Source: Combretum micranthum
Taxonomy: Eukaryota > Streptophyta > Magnoliopsida > Myrtales > Combretaceae
DNA: 64,000 bases
Reading direction: 5' to 3'
NCBI GenBank assembly: GCA_024138025.1
Contig: JAMXBD010000722.1
Span: 1-64,000 of the forward strand
In this document: piece after piece, positions 36,463-48,772 of the stretch
Numbering within the stretch: position 1 is the first letter of the stretch
Layout: each line of letters starts with the position of its first letter
Notes under the pieces: model-generated
What the model was told of the DNA's origin: nothing
Databases searched by the model: none
Seen by the model: the letters and a program-made list of their open reading frames with translations, nothing else
Translations under genes and position numbers: made by a program

Positions 36463-37509
36463 ATGAGTCCTTTCCCAAACAGGAGTAACATGGAGGGTTT
36501 GGAAAAGCCTTTACCCTTACCATAGTCCCAAATCCAACTCCATCAAAACATATGTGTTTTTCCTGTATTGTCTTTTGGAGCAATATAAAAGGCTTTAAAA
36601 ACATTTTCTTCACATATCCTTTTATCAATGATTTTGGAAGGGATGGAAGTTTTGAAATAAATTCAGTTCTTTTGAAGAAAAGGAATGCGATTGCATTTTC
36701 ATATTTTTCTTGAGGTGTTTTTCCTATTTTCCTCCTTTGAAATGGGAACGCTTCCCTGTAGTCCTTACTGTGTTTCTTAATGCTTTCAATACTTCTCTTC
36801 TTATTTGGGCTTTCTATGATTTTAATAGAAAATATTTTCTTTTCATGTTCTTCTTCTAAAGAGTTCATATCTGTATACCTTTGTGTGTCCTTGACATACC
36901 CTATGGTACTTTTAATACTCCTAAATTGTCAAGAGTCGGATCCACATAAATTTCCTGTTTTCCCGTTATTTGCTTGACCCAATTTGCTACGATTTCAAGA
37001 TCATGGAATCCTCTCCATGAAGGATTTGGATAATCTGTTATTTGGGTTTGAACATCATGCTAGTAGCAAAAAACTCCTATCAAATGTCCCCTTGCAACTC
37101 TATACATTTGATATTTCCTTTTAATTTGTCTCTTGTACCCTTGTATCCTTCGTGATGATTCATTATCCTACGGCCTTTTCATGTAATAGGTTTCTTGTGT
37201 TTCTATCTCATTAAAATATCTAGCCAAAGCACAACAAATTACATATTTGAACTTATCTTGGCTAGTCAGGAACCATACACTATCTATGAGAGCCATATGT
37301 GTCTCTCCCTTGACATTAATTGGGAATGGTACTTGAAACTTCCTTGGTGAACTTGTTGGTATTATAGGTAGAGCTAAATCACCAATCATAACATGTGGTC
37401 CTTTCATAACCTCTGATAACCTTGTTCCACTAAAACTGCTTGCTTGTGATCCTTGAGAAGACATTGGCCTCTTTTGTGGCTTAAATCCTTTGTTTCTTTG
37501 AAATTCCAT
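36463..37509 (-). pseudogene. Viral ORF2, N-terminal and middle part
   Basis: It begins with a 113-codon frame (37,509-37,168) starting MEFQRNKGFKPQKRP, Ser- and Lys-rich at first. After stops and a frame change it continues in a second open stretch from 36,868 to the insertion point (Lys/Glu-rich, then a PNPPCYSCLGK segment). The last residues of that open frame are LTR-encoded read-through, not viral. In the intact state it would have continued at 28,722. Function unknown in this virus group. Confidence 0.6.
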
Positions 37510-37531
37510 GTTTTCCTGAAAAGAAAATTAT

Positions 37532-37957
37532 TTATATTAGTAAGTGAGATAACTCATCTGCTGCAGTATTATGTTTTCTCTTAATATGTTGAAATTTTAC
37601 CTTATAGCTTTTATTTATTATTACATCTTTAAACTTTAACCATCTTCTTCTACTCATTTTATTACTCCCTGTGTTCTTATGGAATTTAACTATAGCTTCA
37701 CAGTCTGTTCTAACTAACATCTCTTTTTTATTTATAAAAAATAATCTGAAATTATCTAAGCAATTTACAACAGCCATTATTTCCCTGTCTGTACTTGGTA
37801 AATTCTTTTCCTTGAACTTTCCACTTGTATACCTGCAAATTTCTTCAGTTTTTCTTTCAACATATTTATGAGGTTTTCTTAACAAAATTCCTCTCCATTC
37901 TAGATCACATTCGTCACTTTCAACGATCAAGAAGTCTGTGTCTAGGGGTAATCTCAA
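37532..37957 (-). pseudogene. Viral RNase H domain fragment
   Basis: A 141-codon open frame contains the RNase H pattern: acidic SDECDLEW near the start, Glu in STDREIMAV, Asp in VRTDCEAIV and the final Asp in the HNTAADELSHLL segment. All four catalytic acidic positions therefore appear kept, though the domain is cut off from the upstream reverse transcriptase by frame breaks. It normally degrades RNA in the RNA:DNA hybrid during reverse transcription. Confidence 0.82.
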
Positions 37958-38930
37958 CCTTGGTAACCTTTTGACCTGTTTCTTTATTTCTTTATTTGTT
38001 TTATGTCCTCTTGGGACAAACTTTTAAAACCTGAAATCTTGTTATAAAAGGGTCCTACTAAAGAATTCAAATCCTTTATGAAAGGTCTTATATAATTTAG
38101 TAAACCCAAAAATGTCTGTAATTGTTTTTTGTTCATTTGTTCAGGAAATTCTATCACCTTTTTGACTATGTTTCTTGTAACTTGATTTTTCCTTCTCCTA
38201 TCTACTCCTAAAAATTCAATATTCCTTTTGAAAAACTATGCCTTTTTTGTGCTTATTACTATTCCTATCTTTGAAATTCTGAAAGCACCATCTTTAAATG
38301 CCCTAGTGTTCATGTTTGCTTTTGGAAAAAACAAGAACATCATCCACATAAATTGCAATGAAATCCTTTAGATTTTGAAAAGCTATATCCATTTTTCTTT
38401 GAAAAATTGAAGGTGCATTTTTTAATCCAAATGGCATAACTTTCCATTGAAAATGTCCTTGGATAGGTAAAAGCAGTCCAGGGTTGACTCTTCATCCTTT
38501 TATGCCAAAATCCTGACTTACAATCAATTTACTGAATATGTAACAATTTTGTATTTTGTTAACTAATTCAGTTTTGTTAGGAAGATTGTAAGAATCATCC
38601 TCTGTGTTATCATTCAATTTCTATAATCTATTACCATCCTTGATTTTCCTCTTGCTATTTCATCCTTTTTCTAACAATGAATGCAGGACTTTTGTGTTGA
38701 CTGTCTGACCTTTCTATGACCCCTAATTCCATTAATTCCTTTATGTGCATTTCAAAATCTTCTCTATCTAAATTATCACACTCTATTGCTCTAGAATAAA
38801 TCCTTAAGCTAGGGTTTATTATATCTAATTTACATACTATCTTATTCCTTTCCCAAAACCTTGTTGGGTTTTCTCCAAAAATTTCTTCTTTCTAGGCTAC
38901 TAATGATTTGATCAAGATCGGTAACCTGTT
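37958..38930 (-). pseudogene. Viral reverse transcriptase remnant
   Basis: The catalytic YVDD box is encoded at 38,350-38,339, preceded by FIAI and followed by VLVFS. Neighbouring fragments in shifting frames carry other RT-like pieces, including a segment after YVDD near 38,200. Multiple stops and frame changes are present across the domain, so no long frame survives. It would copy pregenomic RNA into DNA. Confidence 0.78.
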
Positions 38931-39249
38931 TCCAACATGAATTTTCCAAAATCCTGTATACCTTTTCCCATTTTACCATTTTTCCTTTATTTATTTCTAT
39001 TTCCTTCCATTCAATTTCTTCTTCTAAGAATTCTTTTAATTCTTCATTCTTTTGAATTTTCTTCTATCCCTTGTTTACCATTTTCCTTTCCTTGACATTC
39101 TCCTAACCTTTGGCATTCGCAATCCTTTTCATTACCTTTCCAACAGTCTAATGTCTGGTTCTGTATTGTCTAAATAATTTTGATATACTATGGCTGGATG
39201 TCCTAAAATATTTACAGTATATTAGTGATCAAGATACCATGGTGATTAC

Positions 39250-39530
39250 TTAAAAGAAAATTAGTCCTATTATACATCTAATTTTTGAACTACCAAAATT
39301 CCATAATTGTATCATTCCACTATGCATAGTACAATCCATTCTTCTCTGTGAAAAACTTACTTTATGTTTCTTTATACACCTACATTCCTTTGTTTTATTT
39401 CCATGAATATCTGAACTAATTCTACATATATCCATTTGTTCTACTTCATCTACAGGTGCTATCCTTTCATCTATCATGTTTCAGTACTACCTGTATCTAT
39501 TAATGCATCTAGTTCTATTGTTTGTGTCTT
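39250..39530 (-). pseudogene. Viral aspartic protease remnant
   Basis: A DTG active-site triad is encoded at 39,497-39,489 within ALIDTGST. A frame change occurs just after it, and the remainder continues as a separate 75-codon frame (39,477-39,250). The protease would process the ORF1 polyprotein. Position between zinc knuckle and reverse transcriptase is as expected for caulimovirids. Confidence 0.72.
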
Positions 39531-40309
39531 AAAGAATACCTAGTCCTAATATATATACCTAAATTTTGTAATATGCCTTTCTTCTGGATTCGACATCTTT
39601 AACTCCTTAAGCCTTTCTCTTTTATCCTTTCAAAGACATGTTGGCTGCTCCCATGTAGCTTCTTATTGTATCTTCATGGCCATCTCCTTCTTCTCTTATT
39701 ATTATCCCTTTATTCATATTGTCCTTTGCCTTTCCTTTCTCTAAAATTGTTAACTTTCTTTTATTCCTGTATCTCTTCTTCTATCTGTCTATCTTATTGT
39801 CAATCTCATTATCCTTTCTCTATTGCATCTTGTTGAGAACTTTTATTGACTACAAACCTTCATTAAACTGAAACCTTTCATTTCTTTGTTCTAGGCATAT
39901 TTTACAAGATTCCATCATGCAGCTTCTGCACTGATATCTGAGTTTTGTTATCGGATATCCAGAACAAAATTTGCATGGATGATCTTCTGATCCACTTCCT
40001 TGAGTCCAATTATGCCTACAACCTTCTATGTTTTCTCTGTATTCATCATTATATTCCTATGTCTTGTAACATCCTATTTAGCAATTCAACCTTTTCATCT
40101 TGATATTTTATCCCTATTTGTTCTTTGTAAGGATTATGATAATTTTGATTTAAGAACATACTGTAATATCATTTTCATCCTCTATCAGATTCCTCCATCA
40201 TCATTCCCTGTGGATCTATTATTGAAACTATACTATAGATTGTTTCGTATCACTCATGTCTTCATCTATTGCCAAAATGTCTTCATTCATGCACTCCACT
40301 AGAATGCTA

Positions 40310-41640
40310 GCCATAGTGTTACTATTATGCCTTTTAGGACATGCCTTTGCCATGTGTCCTTTTCATTACAAGTGTAACACTTTAATTTATTTTGTAAACC
40401 TGTTCTTATTGTATTTCCTTACATGCCTGTCTGTTTTAACCATGGCTTTTTTGCCCTGCTTTTCTTTGCAAAATATTTCTTTTTAGGCCTTGTACTTTGG
40501 TTTTGGCCTCCTTTTGTTTCTTTCTTTGCTCATATACCTGTGGTGTATAAATAGTTTGACAGAAATTATAATTTCCTCCTTTCAATTGCCTATTTATTTG
40601 TAAAGTACATTTTTTTATTAACTTATCTACAAGAAACTTTATCCTAGTTCCTAAGTTATTTAGCTCTTCTCCAAGAGTTGGTTCGACCTTTTCTTTCCAT
40701 TCTTTGTACACTTCTGCTCCTAATGGTCCTGTAACTTTAAAAACAATTTGTCTGCTATCTTTTTTCATAATAGCATCCAGCAATGTGCAATTATAGAAAA
40801 ACTCCTGTATATACCTTTTAACAAAATCAATCCTTTATTTGCAATTGTTCTAAATTCCTTATAGCATCCCTTTGTTGGTCATATCCACCAATCTGTGGTG
40901 CTTCCCTAGTTAAAACTATCTTATCTTACTACAAAAATTATATGGATTTGCCCCTAAAGCCTTGTCTGTGGCTACGTGTTGTGGAAAATTTTTCTTATAA
41001 GACTCCACATTGCTCTTGCTGTTTCTCCTAAAAAAGATTCTCTATATATGTACATCTGGTCTGTGTCTTTGTTAAAGGACTATCTCTCCAAGCTCTGACA
41101 ACCATTTGTGTCCAATTATCTACCAAGGGTCCCAACTTTGCGGATCATGTGCACTTATATTGAGGATTCTTCCATTGTCTATCAAATTCCTTTTATCCAA
41201 TGTTTCAAATGGCATCTTTTGCCTTTATACATCCTATCTCCTGTTTCTCTTTCAACATAGTGAGTATAAGGTACTCTACTTGGGATTCCTTCCCACATGT
41301 CTTGTCCTCTATGTGTTACTACAAAGGGAATTGTATTTGACCTTGTATCTTCATTGTTGTCTATCATGGCATTTTCAGATACATGTGTCAAAGTCTCAAT
41401 ATCTCCTTGTGATCTCATTTCTGTCTCAAAATCTTGTTCTATTTGCATTACTTCATCTGCCAGTTCTAACAAGATTTCTCTTTTGATTTTTCTTTCCAAA
41501 ACAATAAACATCTCCTTGTTCTGTTTTCCTTTCAAACCTTACTTCTTGCATTTCTCCTAAAATTCCTTTTTCTTCTAACCATATTTCATAAGGAATGGGA
41601 TCTTCTTCATGTTTTATTAAAAAACCATCTTTCCAATACT
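40310..41640 (-). pseudogene. Viral coat protein remnant with CCHC zinc knuckle
   Basis: Two open stretches survive (41,535-41,182, acidic and Glu-rich; 40,783-40,436, Lys-rich). At 40,379-40,339 lies a CCHC zinc-knuckle signature, the hallmark of caulimovirid coat proteins, with its spacing broken by a one-base frame change between the second Cys and the His. The acidic-then-basic-then-knuckle order suits a nucleocapsid protein that packages viral RNA. Confidence 0.7.
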
Positions 41641-41759
41641 GAATGGCCTTAATGGTTCTTCATCATTTGGATCCTCATCTTCCTTTCTAAGACTCCATTG
41701 ATTAGCCTTTATTTCTGTGCATGGGAATTATATCTTGCATTAAGATCTTTCCATTTCCT

Positions 41760-42500
41760 TTATCTTCTTAATTGTGTCGTCAACACAACTAGAAGTTGAC
41801 ATCTATCTCCTCTCCATCCTGAAATGTCTATTTGTTCTACACATTCATCATTCCTAATGTTCCTCTTTCTCCAAGGTTTGATTAAAATTATCTGACTCAT
41901 CATCCTCATCTCTGTGGATCTTGGTCTGTCATCATATGACCTAAATCTTAATGAGTATGTGCCATCTGGGTTTGGATACATCAAACTCCCTATAGGAACT
42001 CTTTGTGTTCACTTGCCATGTTCTGTTTACATTCCATTCTTCTCCTTCTAAAGCAGAAGAATCTATTTCCATGGGTTCTATCATCTTTATTCCTTTTGTT
42101 GCCATAGCATCTATGATTCCTTTTATGTCGAGCTTATAAGATATTTCACTATTATTTGTTGTTTTACAAATAAAGCCAATATCTATAAGCAAGTTTTCAC
42201 CTATGTGATCTTCATATCCTTTACTTTGAAGCCCTATCTCAATGTTGCTGAGATTGTTTATTGAAACCATGAAATTAGGTGCACAGTAGAACAGTCCCTT
42301 TCCACTTTTACATCTATCTCTATGGTTGCAAATATGGCCTTTCTTATTCGCCTTTCCATGATTTATCCATTAACATAACTAGGACCTTTCCTCCTACCTT
42401 TTCTCTTGTTAATCCTCTAACTCCTATAACAATTAGCCCAAGATGGACTAAAGTTTTGCCTGACTTTTTCAGCCCTTAAAGATTCTTTTGTGACTAACCT
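41760..42500 (-). pseudogene. Viral movement protein (30K superfamily) remnant
   Basis: A 109-codon frame (42,270-41,941) contains GYEDHIGENLLIDIGF, resembling the conserved core of caulimovirid 30K movement proteins. The preceding segment (about 42,400-42,270) is in a second frame. A further frame (41,984-41,760) overlaps the end. Such proteins enlarge plasmodesmata for cell-to-cell spread; here the gene is broken at several places. Confidence 0.65.
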
Positions 42501-44237
42501 TATGTTTAAGGCCCTGAGATCCTTTCTTCTCTATTTGACCTGAACAACCCTGTTTTCCAACTTAAGATTCCTGCTTGGTACAATCTCCTAGGGTTTAATA
42601 GAGTAATGGCATGGTTCGAATAGATTTCAACATCCTTGTCTATGTCTTGCTTCTTCCAAATGTATCATATGATCTCCTTGTCTTCTTCTTTGATTTTAAT
42701 CTATCCAAAATTCCTACTCTAGAGGTGGTTTCTACAGAACTTGTACTAGGTCTAGGGATTGTAAAACATGAGATTCTCTGTGAATGGTCTAAGTCTATCT
42801 AAAAACCTTGCATTGTCTTGCCTGTTATACCTTTCACCTTGCCTATTATTCCTTTCCTCACTTTCTTCTTCTACTACCCTAGTTTCCTGTGGTTTTGTGA
42901 TTCTCGAAACATGTTTACTTTGAAAGACTTCCACTCTCCTTTCATAAAATAAGCCTTTGGTTTGTTTCCTTCTTTTTTTCAACTGGTAACCTTTCTAGCC
43001 TTCCTATTATTTCTTCTAATTCCTTTTGATGATTATAACTATCTTCTCCTATGCCCTTTCTTTTCAAGACTTCTCTAAGCTACGACTTAACTTATTGACC
43101 TTTTGGTGAAGCCTAAAGTAATGCTATAATTGTGTTGTTTTGCCTAATTGTGGCCCTTATGACATCATTTACTGGTTCTATATTCCACAAAACCCCTTGG
43201 GTGGTTGTACAAACTCCTTTGTGTCTTCTAAGGCAAATATGTAGTCTTCATCTGCATCTAAGCCACCATGACTGGTCATCCTAAGAATGTCTTCTTTATC
43301 TCTGTACCATTTTTCTGTTCCTTTTCCTAATCAGCTAACCTTGTTGCTTCTTTCCTTAATTCCTTTATTACTAGATCCTGATTTCTTTTTACTTCTTCCT
43401 TTGTGCTTGTCTTATAGCCTTTATATGTTCTAACTCCTTTAACTTCTTTCTATATCGACCTGTGTTTGCTTTATATAATCAACCTTATCTATTATCTCCT
43501 TTACCTGTTTATCTTTACTTTCATCCAATTTCCTAAAAAGTTGTGAGCTTTGTAAAGGTTATCTAAATCCTTATGAATAGTTGTACTAAAAGATATTATT
43601 AAGTCTACTATGCTATTCAACTGTTCGTGATCTGAATGCAACAAATTGGTGAATGCTTAAATAACAAAGATGAGAAAACTACTTTTCTACTTGTATCCTA
43701 TTATGCTCCTTGATTTCTAGATTTAGCCAATCAAAATTCCTACTCATGAAGTTTTGTACTAGGTAATATGCAAGGGTCTACTAACCTAATTTGACTTAAC
43801 TGTTTTCCTAATCCATTTATGCCTTCCTTGTCCTTTAAATCTGTAAGGTACCTTTCAAAACCTTCCTTTAAATATATATACAGTCTATCCTTTGCTAAAA
43901 ACTGGTGGATGTGTATGAACTCTTCTCCTACTTCCTTAATTTTTTCATTTAAGTCTGAAAGATTAACTCTATTTCTAAACCTAACTGTCTAATATAACTC
44001 TCTACTTTTTCTACACTTAAAATTTCTAATTATCTACTGATTGCAAGAAATCATAAAACTTCCTATCATAATTACTACTTCCTATAATCCTATCAAAACT
44101 CGCACTCATCCTGTCATGCTTATGACTAATCCTTCATAATAATTTATCCTTTGAGTTATCCTTTCTATGTCCATTTCAATTTGGTCTATGATCCAAAGAG
44201 TCGTCTTATGAAGCTTTTGTAAGTTTCCTTTAACTAT
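42501..44237 (-). pseudogene. Viral ORF1 N-terminal region, decayed
   Basis: Contains a basic, Arg-rich frame (42,982-42,752), a segment reading LDADEDYIFALEDTKEF near 43,270, and many stops. Its upstream end (43,893-44,237) is the part repeated at 22,377. I cannot assign a function to this portion of the polyprotein. Confidence 0.55.
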
Positions 44238-44583
44238 GTCCTATTAATTTTCTTTTTAAGATATAAAGGTAACCATGCTCTAAAACCTTATTAGACCTTT
44301 GAATCATGCGATAAGGTTTTATAGCATGGGTAAACAAATTAAGGCATTGTACTTGAATAGCAAAGCTCTAATTTCTTTAGATATTATACCAAAAGGGTCG
44401 ACCTAAAAAACTCTTTGATGAGGCTATTTGAGGTAAGGTTTGCCATGATTTGGCCTTGTGGGTTTGGCGTGGACATGAGGTTTATTTTCTAGAGAAAACA
44501 TTGCTCCACTGATCAACTATCTTTGCTTTAATTGTTTACCCCCGCCATGAAGTCTTTTCCCATGGTACAAAGATCCTTATTTT
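44206..44583 (+). other. Inverted fragment of the viral intergenic region
   Basis: Read on the plus strand this matches 27,780-27,421 read on the minus strand at high similarity (for example cctcatgtccacgcc on the opposite strand in each). It lies head-to-head with the viral ORFs. Homology stops at ccttatttt, exactly where the primer-binding site begins in the other copy. Confidence 0.8.
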
Positions 44584-45802
44584 GATGAGCTTAAAAGGAT
44601 TATTCCATTACCAAATGGACTTTTGTGGTTTTTTGCATCTATATTATTTAAATGTAGCTTCCATATTTTAACTAATTTGATTTTTTTTTTTCTTGTGAGA
44701 AGGTATTAATTATAGATAAAACTTCCTCAAAAACTTTAAAATGGTGGCCATCATGAGCTTATAAAGTACTTATCAGAAAATGGTAAAATAAATAAATTGA
44801 AGCAATGGTTTTGGCCCAATTTTAATGAGAATTATAGATTTAATATAACATATAAATTTGTTAGAAATTAATAGATTTTATGTGTTGAGATATTAGTCAT
44901 ACAAATAAAATTGTAAATGAAAGAAAACTAAAGTATTTGAGGTTGTAAGCTTATTTCGAGGTTGTAGGCTTATTTCGAGAAATGAAAAGTAAAAATTTTT
45001 TAACAATGGCATAAGATATGATTTTAAAGTGTATCTTTCTGTACTATAATAAGCACAGACAAATGTGTGTGAGCATGTTTACATTTTTAAAAGCAATTTA
45101 AAAAATGACAAGAAAAAAAATATAAAAATCATGTACCAAGATTAATTTTATAGTATTTATATGTATATGTGTATATATATATGATCCTAATGTTTCACTG
45201 AAAATACACAAACATATTCAAACACAATAAAAATAAATAGACTAAACAAAAAGGTTTTTTTGACCAAATATTAAAAGAAATATAAAACTTTAATTAAATC
45301 CATAAATTGTGATCTTTAGCTTGCTTTCAAAACTACTTTATTAATCCAAACATTAGGATATAACATAATAATGGTTTTTCTACATAGAATTTGGACTTAC
45401 TTATAATCAAACCATTTGATAAATTAGTTTTCTTAATTACTTAAAACAATGAGATGGGGTAAACACAAAAATATTATAAAAGTATAACATCTCATATATA
45501 ATAGAGCACAACTCTTGGATTCCTTGTAAGTGCACAAATAAGAAAATAAAATTGTAGTCTATAAAAAATTAATAAAGAAAATGAGTCATCATATAAATAT
45601 TGATAAGAATATTGAAATATATGTGGCCATTAATAACAAGCCTATCTACAAACCAATGAATTTTGGTAAATCACCTCCATTTTATACTTTATTTTATACC
45701 ACATCCTCAATCAATGATATATCCTTCTAGTTTCACTTGAAAGAGTAGTTCAATCCAAACTTCTCGATGCCCATTCCAAACACATTTAAGAGTTAATAAC
45801 AC
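44584..45802. other. AT-rich intergenic sequence, no gene
   Basis: Contains a 20-bp micro-duplication (gaggttgtaggcttatttc) near 44,938-44,980 and a short TA-rich run near 45,160. Nothing else recognised. Confidence 0.5.
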
Positions 45803-47880
45803 TGTAAATCCCTAGATTTTTTGAAAATTTTATAAGTAGAACCTTGGAGTCAAGAACGGAATCAAAACCCTAAAGTTGAATCGAGTCAACCTTAAACCTA
45901 GAAACCCTAGACTCGATCAGACAACTTATAAAACCTTAAAATACTGAATAAATCAGAAAAATAGTATGAACTCGAATTATGAGCCTAATATATAGTATAT
46001 GCCCTAAAGTGATCAAATTCATCAAAATTTCAATCGTTTCAAGCCTTTTTAGGATCAATCCCATATCTAGACACCGACACACAAAATGAGATAAAATATT
46101 TTGGCAAGAAATTTGCACTAGTATAATATTGAGATATCCATAAGATATTAGATAAGTATTTATCAGCTTATAAAAACGTCAATTATAGATTTTATACACG
46201 TATTTTTATCTCTACCGGTAATTAATTTGTCTTGTCCACTATTTATTCACTATTCTCTACTATTCACTCTACTTTACTTTTTCTTACAACTCTTGCACCT
46301 ATTTTTACATCCTTACACATCTATATCTTATATTTTCTTTTTCCATAAAACTTTTACTAAACTTTATTACTTAACTTCCTTTTTACTTTATCTCTCTCTC
46401 CCCCTCTCTTCCTCCCTTCCTCCCCTCTAAAATCGACACCTCCCCTTCTCTCTCATTCTCTATTTTATTTTCTTTTTATTTATTTTTTTATCTTTAATTC
46501 TCTCCAATTTTTAATCTATAAATACACATCCCCTCCCCCCCAAACCAATTTTCACACTTTCATTTCTTTTCTTATCAAAACTCTCCCAAATTTTTCTCTC
46601 AAATCTTCCTCTCTTTTTCTCCTTGAAATTGCTATGACAACCCCCTATGCTCCCTTCTTCCTTTCTTTTGTGTGCTCCTCTGAATTTTTTTTTTCATCTT
46701 CTATTTTAAGTAAACACTAAACATTATTCATGTATTATGATATGTGGTATATAATATGTGTATGTAATTAAAAGTTTCCATAAAAACCCCTATAATGCAT
46801 GATGCTAGGAAATAGAAATGCAAGACAACATATTGTTCATAGCACAACGTTATGTTTATGTTATTTATGTTCTTGTTACTAATCTAACTTTCTATATACA
46901 AATATGTAGATGTATGTATTTATAATATTTACTCTAATTCTCACAAATCTAGTACTTTTATTTCATGATCTTTATTTCATGCACTTTATTTATTTATTTA
47001 TTTACTTATAAGACTAGTCAATTTCTAGTCTTGGGCTGATTTCTAAATCAAGTCTGAAGGAGATTGGAATAAGTCAAGTCTCGAGGAGACTTAACATAAA
47101 TTTAAGACTCCCATATTATTTCTTTCGACTTATGAGACTGGAATACTTCAAGTCTTGAGGAACTTTAACATAAATCCAAGACTCCTATTTTATTTTGTTT
47201 TGATTTATTATAAATGGTGACTAGATTATTTTAAGTCCCAGAAAGCCTTGATCATAGTTTAAGACTGCCATGTTTTATTTTAATTTTTGCATATAATTCC
47301 ATTTATGATTTTATTAACTTCTTATGTCAAGCTAGTTCTACTAAGTTAAATATTCATAGGTCTAGTTTATGTCCATGTACATAGATGCTAGTGATATTGT
47401 CATCATGATAAAATAAAACCTTAAAATTTTAATGTTGACAATTTTTTGTTATGTAAACAATTTTCTAATCTTATCTTCAAAGCCTTAGGAATTATTTGAA
47501 CAAAAGAAAAATTGGAAAACGAAGATCAAACTCATATATATATATATATATAATATTAAATGTCGTGACCCTATGTGACAATGAGAATTTTACAACTTGA
47601 AAATCTTTTTTTAAATACACATGAAAAACTAATGTTTTGACAATCAAACATTCAACAAAAACATTAAACAAGAATTTTAAGGGATTAAAAAAGTGGCATT
47701 TTACTTCCAAACTCAATTCATCTATTTTAAATGTATTAAGAAATAAGAGTTCACTACAAATTTTCAAAGTGAAATTTTGTAAACTTGAATCAATAGGTAC
47801 TAGTAATCACCCTTCTCCTATTGTGTTGTCAAAATCGAGCATGTCAATATATTTACCAATTTTCTAAGTAACAATCACAA
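45803..47880 (+). mobile_element. Truncated LTR copy L5
   Basis: L5 starts TGTAAATCCCTAG after aacac. TATAAATA is at 46,517-46,524 (714 bases in), preceded by a long pyrimidine tract (tctctctccccctctc). A donor-like aa/gtaaac is at about 46,710. The 'gactagtc...tctagtctt' block shared with L1, L2 and L7 is at 47,012. Similarity fades near 47,500-47,880, and the diagnostic 3' half (hairpin, GGGGCGTGACA end) is absent. The right boundary is approximate. Confidence 0.65.
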
Positions 47881-48772
47881 GCCAAGAATTTACAAAAGAT
47901 ATATCAAATTGCAAGAGCATCTAGATCTTGAGTCCTTACCAAGAATCCATGTGATTATACTAAAGACAATTCAAATTTATTGTTGATATTCTTGAATAGT
48001 AGGATTTTCTAAGGCGATTTTGATAAAAAATAAATCCATGAACCATTAGGCTAATATGCAGTAACTATAGAGGTAGGTTTTTAAAATGATTTTAAGCTCA
48101 AATAACCCAACCATTATCTCTTGTGCAATTTTATGACCAATTCATGCATTTTCAATAATAATAATAAGGAGATAAAGGAAGGAGGAGATCATAATAAAAT
48201 TTATAGTGGAGTTCAGCTTGCCCCTAATCTTCATGATCTATAAATTCCTCACTCAAAGAGGACTTTACACCATCCATTCCACAACAATTTAACTCATACA
48301 ATTGACTCATAATAAGGACTTTACTAGTGCCTACACACATGTAGGATTTCACATAAATGCCTCAGCACATGAGGATTTCACCAATTACTTTAAATCTATG
48401 AGGACTTCACTAAAACACACAACAAATTACAAACAAACATGTGAATTGTGCCTTACAATATTTGCCAACTAAACTCTCTATGGCATAATTCACATTTTCA
48501 CTTTAAGTAACACAAATACAATTTAAGAAAGTATCTTGACATTATCTCTATTAATTAACTACTACTCTCTTGCATGAAAATATTCTAACACTTCTATTTA
48601 TAAGCTCTTAAAACAAGCTATCTATTGCCCCTCAAAATACCCAATAATGGTCGGAAGAAAAAATGTCCAACGGCTATTAAAGTTGCAATAAGTCCAAACT
48701 TTTTGGACTCTTATGCACTCTTTTCATCAAAAGGTCCGAACCTTTTAATGTCATTCGGACTCCTAGGTATGA

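Larger units (their letters stand above)
22377..44237 (-). mobile_element. Endogenous caulimovirid (pararetrovirus) locus, longer than one unit, decayed
   Basis: In viral sense (minus strand) the order is: ORF1 N-terminal part, movement protein, coat protein with zinc knuckle, aspartic protease, reverse transcriptase, RNase H, a second ORF, intergenic region, tRNA-Met primer-binding site, leader, then ORF1 5' part again. There is no integrase. That order, with an extra ORF after RNase H, fits florendovirus-like endogenous viruses (best guess from family knowledge). The segment at 43,893-44,237 recurs at 22,377-22,710; removing LTR insertions L2 and L3 leaves about 10.3 kb between them. Every ORF is broken by stops or frameshifts, so it is a non-functional fossil. 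Confidence 0.85.

Noticed and set aside
40000..40486. Plus-strand frames of 100 and 76 codons
   Set aside because: Antisense to the viral ORF1 coat-protein and knuckle region, with no independent support.
41106..41486. 126-codon plus-strand frame (and 41,297-41,560)
   Set aside because: Antisense shadow of the coat-protein remnant; hydrophobic composition results from reading the complement of a Glu/Lys-rich gene.
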